Shown: one piece after another, positions 1 to 5,771 of the stretch
Layout: each line of letters starts with the position of its first letter
Numbering within the stretch: position 1 is the first letter of the stretch
Source of the DNA: Candidatus Omnitrophota bacterium
GTDB lineage: Bacteria; Omnitrophota; Omnitrophia; Omnitrophales; Aquincolibacteriaceae
Direction of reading: 5' to 3'
Length of the DNA stretch: 7,296 nt
Assembly: GCA_016196565.1 (NCBI GenBank)
Contig: JACPXK010000062.1
Span: 1-7,296, forward strand
Translations under genes and position numbers: made by a program
The notes under the pieces: model-generated
Database searches by the model: none
Told to the model about the DNA's origin: nothing
Seen by the model: only the letters and a program-made list of their open reading frames with translations

Positions 1-447
1 CTGAAATTCCTTCCAGCGATTTTCAATACGGCCTATGACATAGGGCGCCCTACGGTAATTTCCATCCACAAACTGAATCGTGACATTGCCGCGGCTTCCC
101 TCTGAGCCCTTTAAGTAAACGTGCAAGGTGTCATACCAAGAGAGATCTTGATCCTTTAGGCAAATCCAGAAAGTGGCTTTTGCGGATTCGTTAGAATCGA
201 CGTCATAATCAAGCCGCAAAGATTTACCGCCGGCTTTTCCCCGGGCATCATCACTATCCCAATTCATTTTGATCCATTGGTTCTCATCCATTGGATTTCG
301 TGAACTGACGCTGAAAAGACCGACTGCTTCACCCTCATCGAAATCAGCAATCGAGAGTTTTCCCCGCTCTGCATTCTGCGCAAAAAGAACGAGAGGACAG
401 AGTGTTAGGACGAGAATCGCGATGGATTTAGGAGCCAGTTTTGACAT
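1..447 (-). CDS. Secreted carbohydrate-binding-like protein (3' end beyond window)
   Basis: 149 codons are visible and the frame is still open at the left edge. The start is ATG at 447, preceded by GAGGAG at 461-456 with 8 nt spacing; this strong site fixes the start even though it overlaps the end of the nucleotidyltransferase gene by 20 bp. Residues 1-23 form a clear Sec signal peptide: Lys at 3 and 7, a hydrophobic core (AILVLTLCPLVLF), and probable cleavage at LFA-QN. The mature part begins IADFDEGEAVG and continues with alternating beta-strand patterns rich in Trp, Asp and Asn (SLRLDYDVD, KATFWICLKD, LHVYLKG, NVTIQFVDG). This resembles galactose-binding-like modules such as CBM11 or CIA30-type domains; the resemblance is by pattern only. 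As last gene of the polysaccharide operon it may bind or modify the exported glycan outside the cell. A catalytic domain could follow beyond the window. I am confident of the gene and of secretion, moderately so of the fold, and not of the ligand. Confidence 0.8.
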   Translation of the reverse strand, partial: MSKLAPKSIAILVLTLCPLVLFAQNAERGKLSIADFDEGEAVGLFSVSSRNPMDENQWIKMNWDSDDARGKAGGKSLRLDYDVDSNESAKATFWICLKDQDLSWYDTLHVYLKGSEGSRGNVTIQFVDGNYRRAPYVIGRIENRWKEFQ

Positions 448-1192
448 TGAAATGTCTCCTCGCTTCTTCATAGGATTCCAGCGTGCCGATATCAAACCAG
501 GCCCCGTCAAAATCGATTCCGTGCAGCGTCTCCTTTTTGCTGAGCCATGCAAAAAAATCACCGATCTTGTCAGGATTGAGTTTTTCGAGTTCAAGATATT
601 CGAAAAGTCTCAGCTTAAATTTACTGGGCAGGTAATAGACCCCCATACTGACGCAGGTTGATTTGGGAACAGATGGTTTTTCCTGAAAATCAGTGATTTG
701 ATTATGTGCATCCACCTCAACAACCCCATATAGGGAGGCCGCGGCGAGGTCCTTTACGTCATAGAGGCCAAGAAAAGCATGATCGCGGTGACCAGCGCAG
801 TAAAGATTAATGAAGTGGGTTAGTGGAAAATCGAAATAGTTGTCAGCGCAAAGGACGATGGAGCCATCTACATCATGCCATTCGGATTGAATACCCAGGT
901 TGAGATCCTGCACCGCGCCTAATTTTTTTTCCGGCTCATAAACGTTATTTTCAATGATTCGGATGGGTTTTCTATTGATGGGCTTTCTTTTCTTGGCCCA
1001 TTCCATAAAATCAAGAGCAAATCTGCCATTTGAGACCAGAATCACCTCTTTGATGAGAGGAGTGATCTCCAGCTTCTCGATTAAATGATCGAGAATTGTT
1101 TTATCTCCGATCTCAAGGAGCGCCTTGGGCTTGAATTTGGTTAACGGGTAAAGCCTGGTTCCAAACCCGGCGGCCAGAATGATTGCGTTCAT
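428..1192 (-). CDS. NDP-sugar pyrophosphorylase-like nucleotidyltransferase
   Basis: A 254-residue protein of the NTP_transferase (GT-A like) family, which joins a sugar-1-phosphate to an NTP and releases pyrophosphate. The N-terminal signature is intact: LAAGFGTRLYPLTKFKPKALL at about residues 6-26 (nucleotide binding, catalytic Arg13, and Lys in the KPKALL segment). CADN at 115-118 supplies the probable metal-binding Asp117 (most relatives have GDN). FQEKP at 169-173 and WFDIGT at 232-237, with the second metal Asp234, follow at the spacing expected for glucose-1-phosphate thymidylyl- or uridylyltransferases. There is no C-terminal left-handed beta-helix, so it is the short single-domain type. 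The start is ATG at 1192, with GGAGG 11 nt upstream; the frame stays open further upstream, but only through sequence covering the preceding gene. It is probably cytosolic and supplies the activated sugar for the operon's glycosyltransferase. The nucleotide and sugar cannot be assigned from motifs alone. Confidence 0.92.
   Translation of the reverse strand: MNAIILAAGFGTRLYPLTKFKPKALLEIGDKTILDHLIEKLEITPLIKEVILVSNGRFALDFMEWAKKRKPINRKPIRIIENNVYEPEKKLGAVQDLNLGIQSEWHDVDGSIVLCADNYFDFPLTHFINLYCAGHRDHAFLGLYDVKDLAAASLYGVVEVDAHNQITDFQEKPSVPKSTCVSMGVYYLPSKFKLRLFEYLELEKLNPDKIGDFFAWLSKKETLHGIDFDGAWFDIGTLESYEEARRHFNVKTGS
456..461 (-). promoter_or_regulatory. Shine-Dalgarno fixing the secreted protein's start
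   Basis: GAGGAG reads on the minus strand 8 nt before the ATG at 447. It lies inside the last codons of the upstream nucleotidyltransferase gene, so it supports a genuine 20-bp gene overlap rather than a later start. Confidence 0.75.
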
Positions 1193-1203
1193 GCTAAATA
1201 AAT

Positions 1204-1208
1204 CCTCC
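1204..1208 (-). promoter_or_regulatory. Shine-Dalgarno of the nucleotidyltransferase gene
   Basis: GGAGG on the minus strand, 11 nt before the ATG at 1192. It lies in the 43-nt gap after the 68-residue gene. It selects this ATG over in-frame TTG/ATG codons farther upstream, and the chosen start places the conserved LAAGFGTR motif at the usual position next to the N-terminus. Confidence 0.65.
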
Positions 1209-1235
1209 GTTGAAGAACGTTGAAATAATTTCTGA

Positions 1236-1442
1236 TTAGAATCTGCCTTTTGCATTTTGATATTCCTTTTGGCAGGTATTTTGCGGCTCGTCTCCGTAGA
1301 AAAACTGCCGGAATGTCTCTTGAGGCAACTCTTCTTCCCGGAAAGCACTGAAGAAAGCTCTTAAATCCTTAACGCGACGGCCGCCGCCAGTCTTTCTTGC
1401 AAGGTTGGAAAGCTCCGCTTCTTCATTTGTTTGAGTTGTCAT
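1236..1442 (-). CDS. Small charged protein of unknown function (68 aa)
   Basis: I do not recognise this protein. It is 68 residues, without signal peptide or membrane segment, and strongly charged. The N-terminal third is acidic and polar (MTTQTNEEAELSNLARK), followed by a Gly-Arg basic turn (TGGGRRVKDLR), an aromatic and probably helical stretch (AFFSAFREEELPQETFRQFF), and a polar tail. The start is ATG at 1442, with an AAAGG ribosome site at 1455-1451; an alternative start farther upstream at 1499 lacks comparable support and would deepen the overlap. The gene overlaps the end of the HlyD-family gene by 20 bp and precedes the nucleotidyltransferase by 43 bp, so it is very likely co-translated with the polysaccharide genes. 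A small cytosolic accessory or regulator of the synthase is possible, but nothing in the sequence demonstrates it. Clean ribosome site and operon packing argue for a real gene. Confidence 0.65.
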   Translation of the reverse strand: MTTQTNEEAELSNLARKTGGGRRVKDLRAFFSAFREEELPQETFRQFFYGDEPQNTCQKEYQNAKGRF

Positions 1443-2484
1443 TTGATTTTCCTTTTTGAATTTTTGTTTCAAAGATTTTTGGGTTGATAAATCTTTCAAG
1501 AGAATCCGAAGAGGGTTTCTGAACAGACAGCGGCTTAGAATTAGCGCTGCGTCTTGCGCTAATTTTCACCCATGCACGCATTCCGTACTTTGCATTTACA
1601 GGAAGCTCGTCCAGCCTGATTTCACAGGCAATGACGTATTTGATATCAAAGACCTTTTGCACCTTTTCCGTTGTTCTTGGGCCCACTTTGGTGACTTCAC
1701 CGGAATAGGTTTTCCATGAAAAAGCCCGGAACCGCACTTTAACCGCGCTTCCTGGCCTGACTTTTTCCACCTCTTTTTCTGAAACCAAGGTTTCAAGGAA
1801 GAAGCTTTTAGGATCTGCAAACTCAAGAACAAAATCCCCTTCTTTAAGAAGATTCCCGATAGTGATTCCGGGATCAGTAAGAAGCATTCCATCAAAGGGC
1901 GCTCTCAGTTCGAGCGACGCCACCCTTTCTTTTAAAAACTTAACTTCTCCCTCCGCTGATTCAATCTCCTTCAGACGCATGGCGAGTTCTTCTTCAGCCT
2001 GCTCGAAATCCAAACTTGCCTTTTCGAATTGAAGGAGGCCGATAACACCGTTTTCAAAAAGAATGTTTTTGCGGCCTTTATCTTTGGCAAGAAACGCCGC
2101 TTGTTTCTCAAGGCGGGTCTTATCGTGATTTAAGATTTCAAGCGCGAGTTTGCGTTCTTCAAACTTCCGGGAAAGCTCAGGGTTTTCAAATCGCACCAAA
2201 AGCTCCCCTTTTTGAACCACATCCCCTTTTTTATGCAGCAGTTCTTTTAAGATTCCGGAACTGGTCAGACCAATACGAGCAAACCGCTCTGCTTGGACAA
2301 GCGCCTCACCATTGATTTGACCTTTTGGCCAGAAAGTAACCCCGATAACCGAAATCAAAACGAAGAGAAAAAGCTTTGTCTTCCATTTGCCGCCTCCGGC
2401 TGTTTTTTCTTCAAAAAGAGATGGCTCCTGCGCATTTTGATTTTGTTCCTTGTCGTGCTTTTCATTTGTCTGTTTTTCACTCAT
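1423..2484 (-). CDS. HlyD-family periplasmic adaptor (membrane fusion protein)
   Basis: A 353-residue membrane-fusion protein that would bridge an inner-membrane machine and an outer-membrane channel. It has a long polar cytosolic N-terminus (1-35), one transmembrane anchor at about 37-52 (LFLFVLISVIGVTFW), and then the first half of a barrel-sandwich (lipoyl-like) domain at about 69-100 (GILKELLHKKGDVVQKGELL). A helical hairpin rich in Glu/Lys/Leu spans about 103-190. The second sandwich half follows at about 191-222 (LELRAPFDGMLLTD then GNLLKEGDFVLEF), and a beta-barrel region at about 228-310. The C-terminal 40 residues are polar and Ser/Lys-rich. There is no PilZ domain, unlike the alginate adaptor Alg44. 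The start is ATG at 2484 with AGGAGG 10 nt upstream, 18 bp after the glycosyltransferase stop. Lying directly after a polysaccharide synthase and downstream of a TolC-family gene, it is more likely an adaptor for glycan export than for drug efflux; that part is inference. Confidence 0.93.
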   Translation of the reverse strand: MSEKQTNEKHDKEQNQNAQEPSLFEEKTAGGGKWKTKLFLFVLISVIGVTFWPKGQINGEALVQAERFARIGLTSSGILKELLHKKGDVVQKGELLVRFENPELSRKFEERKLALEILNHDKTRLEKQAAFLAKDKGRKNILFENGVIGLLQFEKASLDFEQAEEELAMRLKEIESAEGEVKFLKERVASLELRAPFDGMLLTDPGITIGNLLKEGDFVLEFADPKSFFLETLVSEKEVEKVRPGSAVKVRFRAFSWKTYSGEVTKVGPRTTEKVQKVFDIKYVIACEIRLDELPVNAKYGMRAWVKISARRSANSKPLSVQKPSSDSLERFINPKIFETKIQKGKSNDNSNK

Positions 2485-2502
2485 TTCTTTTGTTCCTCCT
2501 CA

Positions 2503-4089
2503 TCAGATCCAGCCTCTCAATTTCATAGGAATTGATTTGGCTGTGAAATAAACCGTTGGAATTGAAAAAATAAGACTGACCAGAATGGGTGTTGCCTGCC
2601 ACACGAAATAAGGCGTGAGCATGGTGCAAAAATAAAGGCCAAAGAAGCCGCAGACCGTTCCGATCCAAAGCAACTGAACTGTGTTCCCGAGATTTACCGC
2701 GGCAAAGGGATCTTTTGCCATAGGCCGCCAATGGAGCTTCTTTAAAGGAATGCTGAGAATGGCGAGTGGACCATAGATGAAGTTATTGAGCGTGATAAGC
2801 GTTGAAATAATAAGCTCATAAAAATAATGGCGGACGTCTTCCCATGTCCGGAGGATTACCGTTTTATGAAAGAAGACCACCGAGAGACTAAAAATGAGCA
2901 TCCATTTAAGAATGCGGTTTGTGAAAAAACCTGTCCAGATTGAATCAATCTGGAAATGAATAAGTTCGCCGGTTATAGAAGAATGAGATAAAAGTCCGAG
3001 CAGAACCCAAAAAAAGAAAACGATATCCGCGAGATAAAGATAAATTCCATAACCGGCTAGGAACCGGGAAGCAATTGTCACATTCGGTTCAAAGAGGAGC
3101 GGAATTCCTTGAAGGGTGCCTTGCGCCCAGCGGCTAGCCCTTGCTTTTGCCTCGAGATAATTTGAAGGCGCTTCATCGAAGGCTTCAACGTCAGGGCAAA
3201 ATGCGACCCGATATCCCATTTGGTCAAGACGAACCGTATCCCAGTTATCATGGGAAAGCAGTCCCTTGGGAAGCCGTATCCTGGATACAGCTTTTGTACG
3301 CGCGAGATGATGATGACCAAACGAAATCGTCCGGCCAAAAATGGCCTGCACAACCACGGAATTAAGCTTTTGGGCAAAGCGCGTTCCGATTCTCTCAAAC
3401 CTGGAATACCAGGTCGTAGCATGGGCGATCTTGACAAAGGCTTGAAAGATCGCAATGTCCTGGTTTTCCGGGTGCTCTGCTTTACGGAGAAGTTTGAGGA
3501 GGGTGCCTTTCGGAACCATGCCGTCCGCATCACATATATATATGTAGTCGTATTCCGTATGAGAATGAAGAAACTCTCCGATATTGCCCTGTTTCCGCTC
3601 AACCGGGTGCGGCCTTCTGCGGTAAAATACACGGCTTGAGTGTAGCCTCTCGAGTTTTGCGATAAGATTATTTTCATAAGGGACAAAGTCTTCCTCGGAA
3701 TCCGAAAGAATCCATAAATCAACATTGTGGAACTTGTTCCCGGAAAAGGAATAGTCAATCCGTTCCGACAGGCCGTAGGGTTCATTGCGGACCGGATAAA
3801 CTAAGGCAACCTTTGGGAAATGCTTAACGTAAGCTTCCTTTAATCTAGGAAGCTGCAGGAAGGGATGGACCACACTCACCAAAAACAGGTACGAGACATT
3901 GAAGAAAAGGAACCCGAATCCAAAGATCCAGGCAAGGCTCAAAAGGTATGTTTCCTCAGTCATCACGACGGTCGAGGACACGAGCCATACGGCTGCGAGT
4001 GTCATGAATGCAACTGATCCGAGGAAAAGAGCAGCCCTTCTATCCGGATCCTTGAGCCATTTTGGAAGAGAAACTTTTACCGGCTTCAT
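2503..4089 (-). CDS. OpgH/MdoH-like membrane glycosyltransferase (GT2)
   Basis: A 528-residue processive-type family 2 glycosyltransferase embedded in the inner membrane. Two membrane segments (about 20-42 and 48-74) precede the cytosolic catalytic domain. Visible motifs are LSDS (128-131), YRRR..ERKQGNI (157-170), the metal-binding CDADG (186-190), LLSHDNWDTV (277-286), FDEAP (304-308, position of the catalytic acid), and R317-A-S-RW-AQGTLQG matching the (Q/R)xxRW product-binding motif. Several hydrophobic segments follow (about 345-367, 392-410, 425-447, 470-490, 498-518). The RKxGNI, SHD and RWxQGxLQ blocks resemble OpgH/MdoH, the beta-1,2-glucan synthase of osmoregulated periplasmic glucans, rather than BcsA. 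It is much shorter than the roughly 850-residue E. coli enzyme, and I see no PilZ domain. The start is ATG at 4089, overlapping the TolC-family stop by 4 bp, with an SD inside that gene's 3' end. The polymer and donor sugar are unknown; synthesis of an exported glycan is inferred from the neighbours. Confidence 0.92.
   Translation of the reverse strand: MKPVKVSLPKWLKDPDRRAALFLGSVAFMTLAAVWLVSSTVVMTEETYLLSLAWIFGFGFLFFNVSYLFLVSVVHPFLQLPRLKEAYVKHFPKVALVYPVRNEPYGLSERIDYSFSGNKFHNVDLWILSDSEEDFVPYENNLIAKLERLHSSRVFYRRRPHPVERKQGNIGEFLHSHTEYDYIYICDADGMVPKGTLLKLLRKAEHPENQDIAIFQAFVKIAHATTWYSRFERIGTRFAQKLNSVVVQAIFGRTISFGHHHLARTKAVSRIRLPKGLLSHDNWDTVRLDQMGYRVAFCPDVEAFDEAPSNYLEAKARASRWAQGTLQGIPLLFEPNVTIASRFLAGYGIYLYLADIVFFFWVLLGLLSHSSITGELIHFQIDSIWTGFFTNRILKWMLIFSLSVVFFHKTVILRTWEDVRHYFYELIISTLITLNNFIYGPLAILSIPLKKLHWRPMAKDPFAAVNLGNTVQLLWIGTVCGFFGLYFCTMLTPYFVWQATPILVSLIFSIPTVYFTAKSIPMKLRGWI
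2934..2954. repeat. 21-bp perfect inverted repeat inside the GT2 gene
   Basis: TCCAGATTGA and TCAATCTGGA are exact reverse complements flanking a single central A (2944). The repeat lies within the codons for about residues 379-385 of the glycosyltransferase, in a loop between membrane segments. With a 1-nt centre it cannot fold fully as RNA (at least 3 loop bases are needed) but could form a hairpin with slightly shortened arms or be a dimeric protein site. Function unknown. Confidence 0.6.
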
Positions 4090-5444
4090 TCTTCCTCCTC
4101 TTCAGAATGTAAGAACTCGACCGGCGCTTCGGATCCAAGACCCTGTAAAAATGCTTCAAAATCGGTTTTTCTTCCAAGATTAACAAGAAGGAGGCGATAT
4201 TCAGTAACGGCCTCGATGTTTTTGATTTTTAATTCTTCAAGCGCGATGAAGGAATCGATCAATTCCCCAGTCCTTTTTTCTCCCGCGATCAGTCTTGTCT
4301 TTTCGTTTTTGTAGACTTCTCGGCGTTCACGGATAAGTGCTTCCGTTAACCTGATTTTTTCCCGAACCGCCCGGGACTGATGAAAGACTTTTCGAATTTC
4401 ACGCTCGTATTGCCGGACCTGAAGCTCTCCCTCCCATTTCATTTCCTCAATTTCTTGGGATTTCGCTTTGATCTTGGAACCAAGACGTCCGAAATCCCAA
4501 ATATTCCACTTCCCCACAACGCCGAGCATGACGCGATTGGTATCCGCAAATACGTCATTGATTTGGTTCCATTTGGCCGTAAGACTCAAGTGCGGATACC
4601 GGTCTGCTTGAAGCTCCCTTTTTTCAAACTGTTTTTCTTGAACCCGCAAGTCCTTGAGCTTATAGACCGGGTCATGCTGGCGGGCGGCGGTGAGATAGGA
4701 AAGGACACTCTCATCAAGTTCAGAAAAATCTTCCAATGGTTCGAGATCAAGAGACTCCCCTTCACTGACTCCCACGGTCTCCTTAAGCACCGTAAAAAGG
4801 TAATCGTAGCTTTCTTTATGCGTTACAAGGGCATGCTTCGCACCCTGAAGCAGGGTTTCGATTCTGAAGAATTCGTAGCGAGGAAGGATCTCCTGATTGA
4901 CGAGCTTTTTGATTCGTGCATACTCGACTGAGAGTTCCTTAACTTGTCCTTGAGCGATACGGGTCAGTTCTTTTTCTTGCAGCACCTCGGCATACAAAAC
5001 TCTCACTCCAAGCTCCACATCGAGCTTGGCTTGCTCAAGTTTCAACCGTTCACTTTCGACCAGGGTTTTCTGTTTCTTTTTCTGAGCTACGATTTTGCCG
5101 CCCTGAAAAATAGGCTGTTCAATACCGGCGTCCACGAAATTGACGAAATGCTTGTCTCCCGTCGCAAATGCGGAAACGACTTCGCCGGCGAGTTTGGGAA
5201 AAAACTCTGCGAGGCTCCCTTTATAAAGGGATTCCTCTTTATGAAGTCTCGCAAAGGCGCGTTTAACTTCAGCATCGCTTTTAAGCGCCCTCGTTACAGC
5301 TTCATCCAGAGTCAAAAGGGACCCAAACTGATCCGGCGAAAGAGCATCTGGCGCTGCAGCTCTCAGCGAATGCGCAAAGAATGCGGCAATCACAAAGAAC
5401 ATGACGGCAATGCTCAAAAACTTAGTTTTTTGTCGTAATATCAT
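4086..5444 (-). CDS. TolC-family outer-membrane efflux channel
   Basis: A 452-residue outer-membrane channel of the TolC/OEP family, of ordinary length for it. Residues 1-31 are a Sec signal peptide (KTKFLSIAVMFFVIAAFFAHSLRAAA). The mature part starts a typical repeat with LTLDEAVTRAL at about 43-53, then ALKSDAEVKRA and long Glu/Lys/Leu helices interrupted by beta strands (KLAGEVVSAFATGD, VDAGIEQPIFQGG). The second repeat has matching strands (YPHLSLTAKWNQIND, VMLGVVGKWNIWDFGRLGSK) and long coiled-coil helices, as expected of the trimeric alpha-barrel. The C-terminus is a run of Glu. There is no lipobox Cys. The start is ATG at 5444, with GGGAGG at 5460-5455; the adjacent GTG at 5447 has closer-to-ideal spacing and would add one residue. 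It is first in the polysaccharide block, immediately before GT2 and HlyD genes, so it probably provides their outer-membrane exit. No ABC, MFS or RND pump gene is present in this window. Confidence 0.93.
   Translation of the reverse strand: MILRQKTKFLSIAVMFFVIAAFFAHSLRAAAPDALSPDQFGSLLTLDEAVTRALKSDAEVKRAFARLHKEESLYKGSLAEFFPKLAGEVVSAFATGDKHFVNFVDAGIEQPIFQGGKIVAQKKKQKTLVESERLKLEQAKLDVELGVRVLYAEVLQEKELTRIAQGQVKELSVEYARIKKLVNQEILPRYEFFRIETLLQGAKHALVTHKESYDYLFTVLKETVGVSEGESLDLEPLEDFSELDESVLSYLTAARQHDPVYKLKDLRVQEKQFEKRELQADRYPHLSLTAKWNQINDVFADTNRVMLGVVGKWNIWDFGRLGSKIKAKSQEIEEMKWEGELQVRQYEREIRKVFHQSRAVREKIRLTEALIRERREVYKNEKTRLIAGEKRTGELIDSFIALEELKIKNIEAVTEYRLLLVNLGRKTDFEAFLQGLGSEAPVEFLHSEEEEE
4094..4100 (-). 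promoter_or_regulatory. Shine-Dalgarno for the GT2 gene within the TolC-family gene
   Basis: GAGGAGG on the minus strand lies 4 nt before the GT2 start codon. It is formed by the Glu codons that encode the acidic C-terminal tail (EEEEE) of the outer-membrane protein. With the ATGA stop/start overlap at 4089-4086, this is a typical translational-coupling arrangement. Confidence 0.7.
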
Positions 5445-5470
5445 CACCAGAAAACCTCCCTTTTAGATTT

Positions 5471-5512
5471 AAAAAATGGTCTTTCAGTGACCTGCTTACT
5501 TTTCTGAAAGAC
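5471..5512 (-). terminator. Rho-independent terminator or attenuator after the PC4-like gene
   Basis: On the minus strand GTCTTTCAG (5512-5504) pairs perfectly with CTGAAAGAC (5487-5479) across a 16-nt loop; after CA comes a run of six T (5476-5471). The left arm lies within the last codons of the PC4-like gene and its TAA stop (5498-5496) is in the loop. The stem is moderate (4 G-C pairs of 9), so termination may be partial. The following start codon is only about 27 nt past the T-run, leaving no room for an ordinary promoter after the hairpin. The structure therefore either ends the upstream operon, with the next promoter lying inside the PC4-like gene, or attenuates read-through. Confidence 0.7.
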
Positions 5513-5747
5513 TTTTGATCAGCTTTTCAATGCTCGTCTGAAACTCTTTGGAATTTTCGGGTATCAAAATTCCGCGTCTTCCAGGGGTCATCTGCTGACC
5601 TTCACGCGCCGTGAAATAACGGATGTCGCCGCGTGTCTTGCCGTCCACTTCCACTTTCGTGAAATGAAGCTCTTCGCCGTCTCGAGTCTCGATCACAGCC
5701 ACCTTCTTCACTTCTTTGAATCCGCCTTCTTTTCGGTTGTTCTTCAT
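5496..5747 (-). CDS. PC4/p15-like ssDNA-binding protein
   Basis: An 83-residue protein carrying the signature of the transcriptional coactivator p15 (PC4) family. It has a beta-rich N-terminus (KVAVIETRDGEELHFTKVEV), DIRYF at 41-45 (the family's VDIRE/RxY strand), MTPGRRGILIP at 53-63 (the family's PTKKGISL loop), and a C-terminal helix FQTSIEKLIKSL. Family members are small dimers that bind single-stranded nucleic acid; bacterial versions exist, with roles in transcription, DNA transactions or mobile-element biology. The extreme N-terminus is basic (KNNRKEGGFKEVKK). The start is ATG at 5747 with AGGAGG at 5764-5759, 11 nt upstream, and lies 24 bp after the VirB10-like gene, so the two are probably co-transcribed. 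In a conjugation-like context it could coat or guide transferred ssDNA; alternatively it could be a local transcription factor. The last codons form half of the terminator hairpin. Confidence 0.8.
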   Translation of the reverse strand: MKNNRKEGGFKEVKKVAVIETRDGEELHFTKVEVDGKTRGDIRYFTAREGQQMTPGRRGILIPENSKEFQTSIEKLIKSLSEK

Positions 5748-5771
5748 TGCTTTGTGTTCCTCCTTTTTTAA

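Noticed and set aside
379..447. Possible lipoprotein signal (LTLC) in the secreted protein
   Set aside because: The residue before Cys is Leu rather than Gly, Ala or Ser, and the hydrophobic core continues past it to a normal LFA-Q cleavage site, so a Sec signal peptide is preferred.
1193..1235. Short direct repeat TTCAAC and a small GAAAT-T-ATTTC palindrome in the gap before the nucleotidyltransferase
   Set aside because: Arms of 5-6 bp in an AT-rich 43-nt gap are expected by chance, and no T-run or operator-like symmetry follows.
1193..1348. N-terminal extension of the nucleotidyltransferase to 1348
   Set aside because: It would run through the 68-residue gene in another frame with a polar, non-conserved sequence. 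The family motif LAAGxGTR normally lies within the first 15 residues, matching ATG 1192.
3533..3544. AT-alternating palindrome catatatatatg
   Set aside because: It is explained by the codons for Tyr-Ile-Tyr-Ile-Cys just before the conserved DAD motif of the GT2; no reason to call it a regulatory site.
3078..3785. 235-codon minus-strand frame within the GT2 gene
   Set aside because: It is an out-of-frame shadow of the GT2 catalytic domain, with an unstructured Arg/Ser/Pro-rich translation and no motif.
4944..5438. Long plus-strand open frame (164 codons) opposite the TolC-family gene
   Set aside because: It mirrors a strongly supported minus-strand gene, its translation shows no domain pattern, and no ribosome site or neighbour supports it. 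The same holds for the other plus-strand frames (for example 4380-4931, 5983-6480, 3220-3639, 269-661).
5448..5560. Promoter for the polysaccharide block upstream of the TolC-family gene
   Set aside because: I found TTGAAA near the end of the PC4-like gene but no convincing -10 element at proper spacing. The space after the hairpin is too short for a promoter, so none is annotated.
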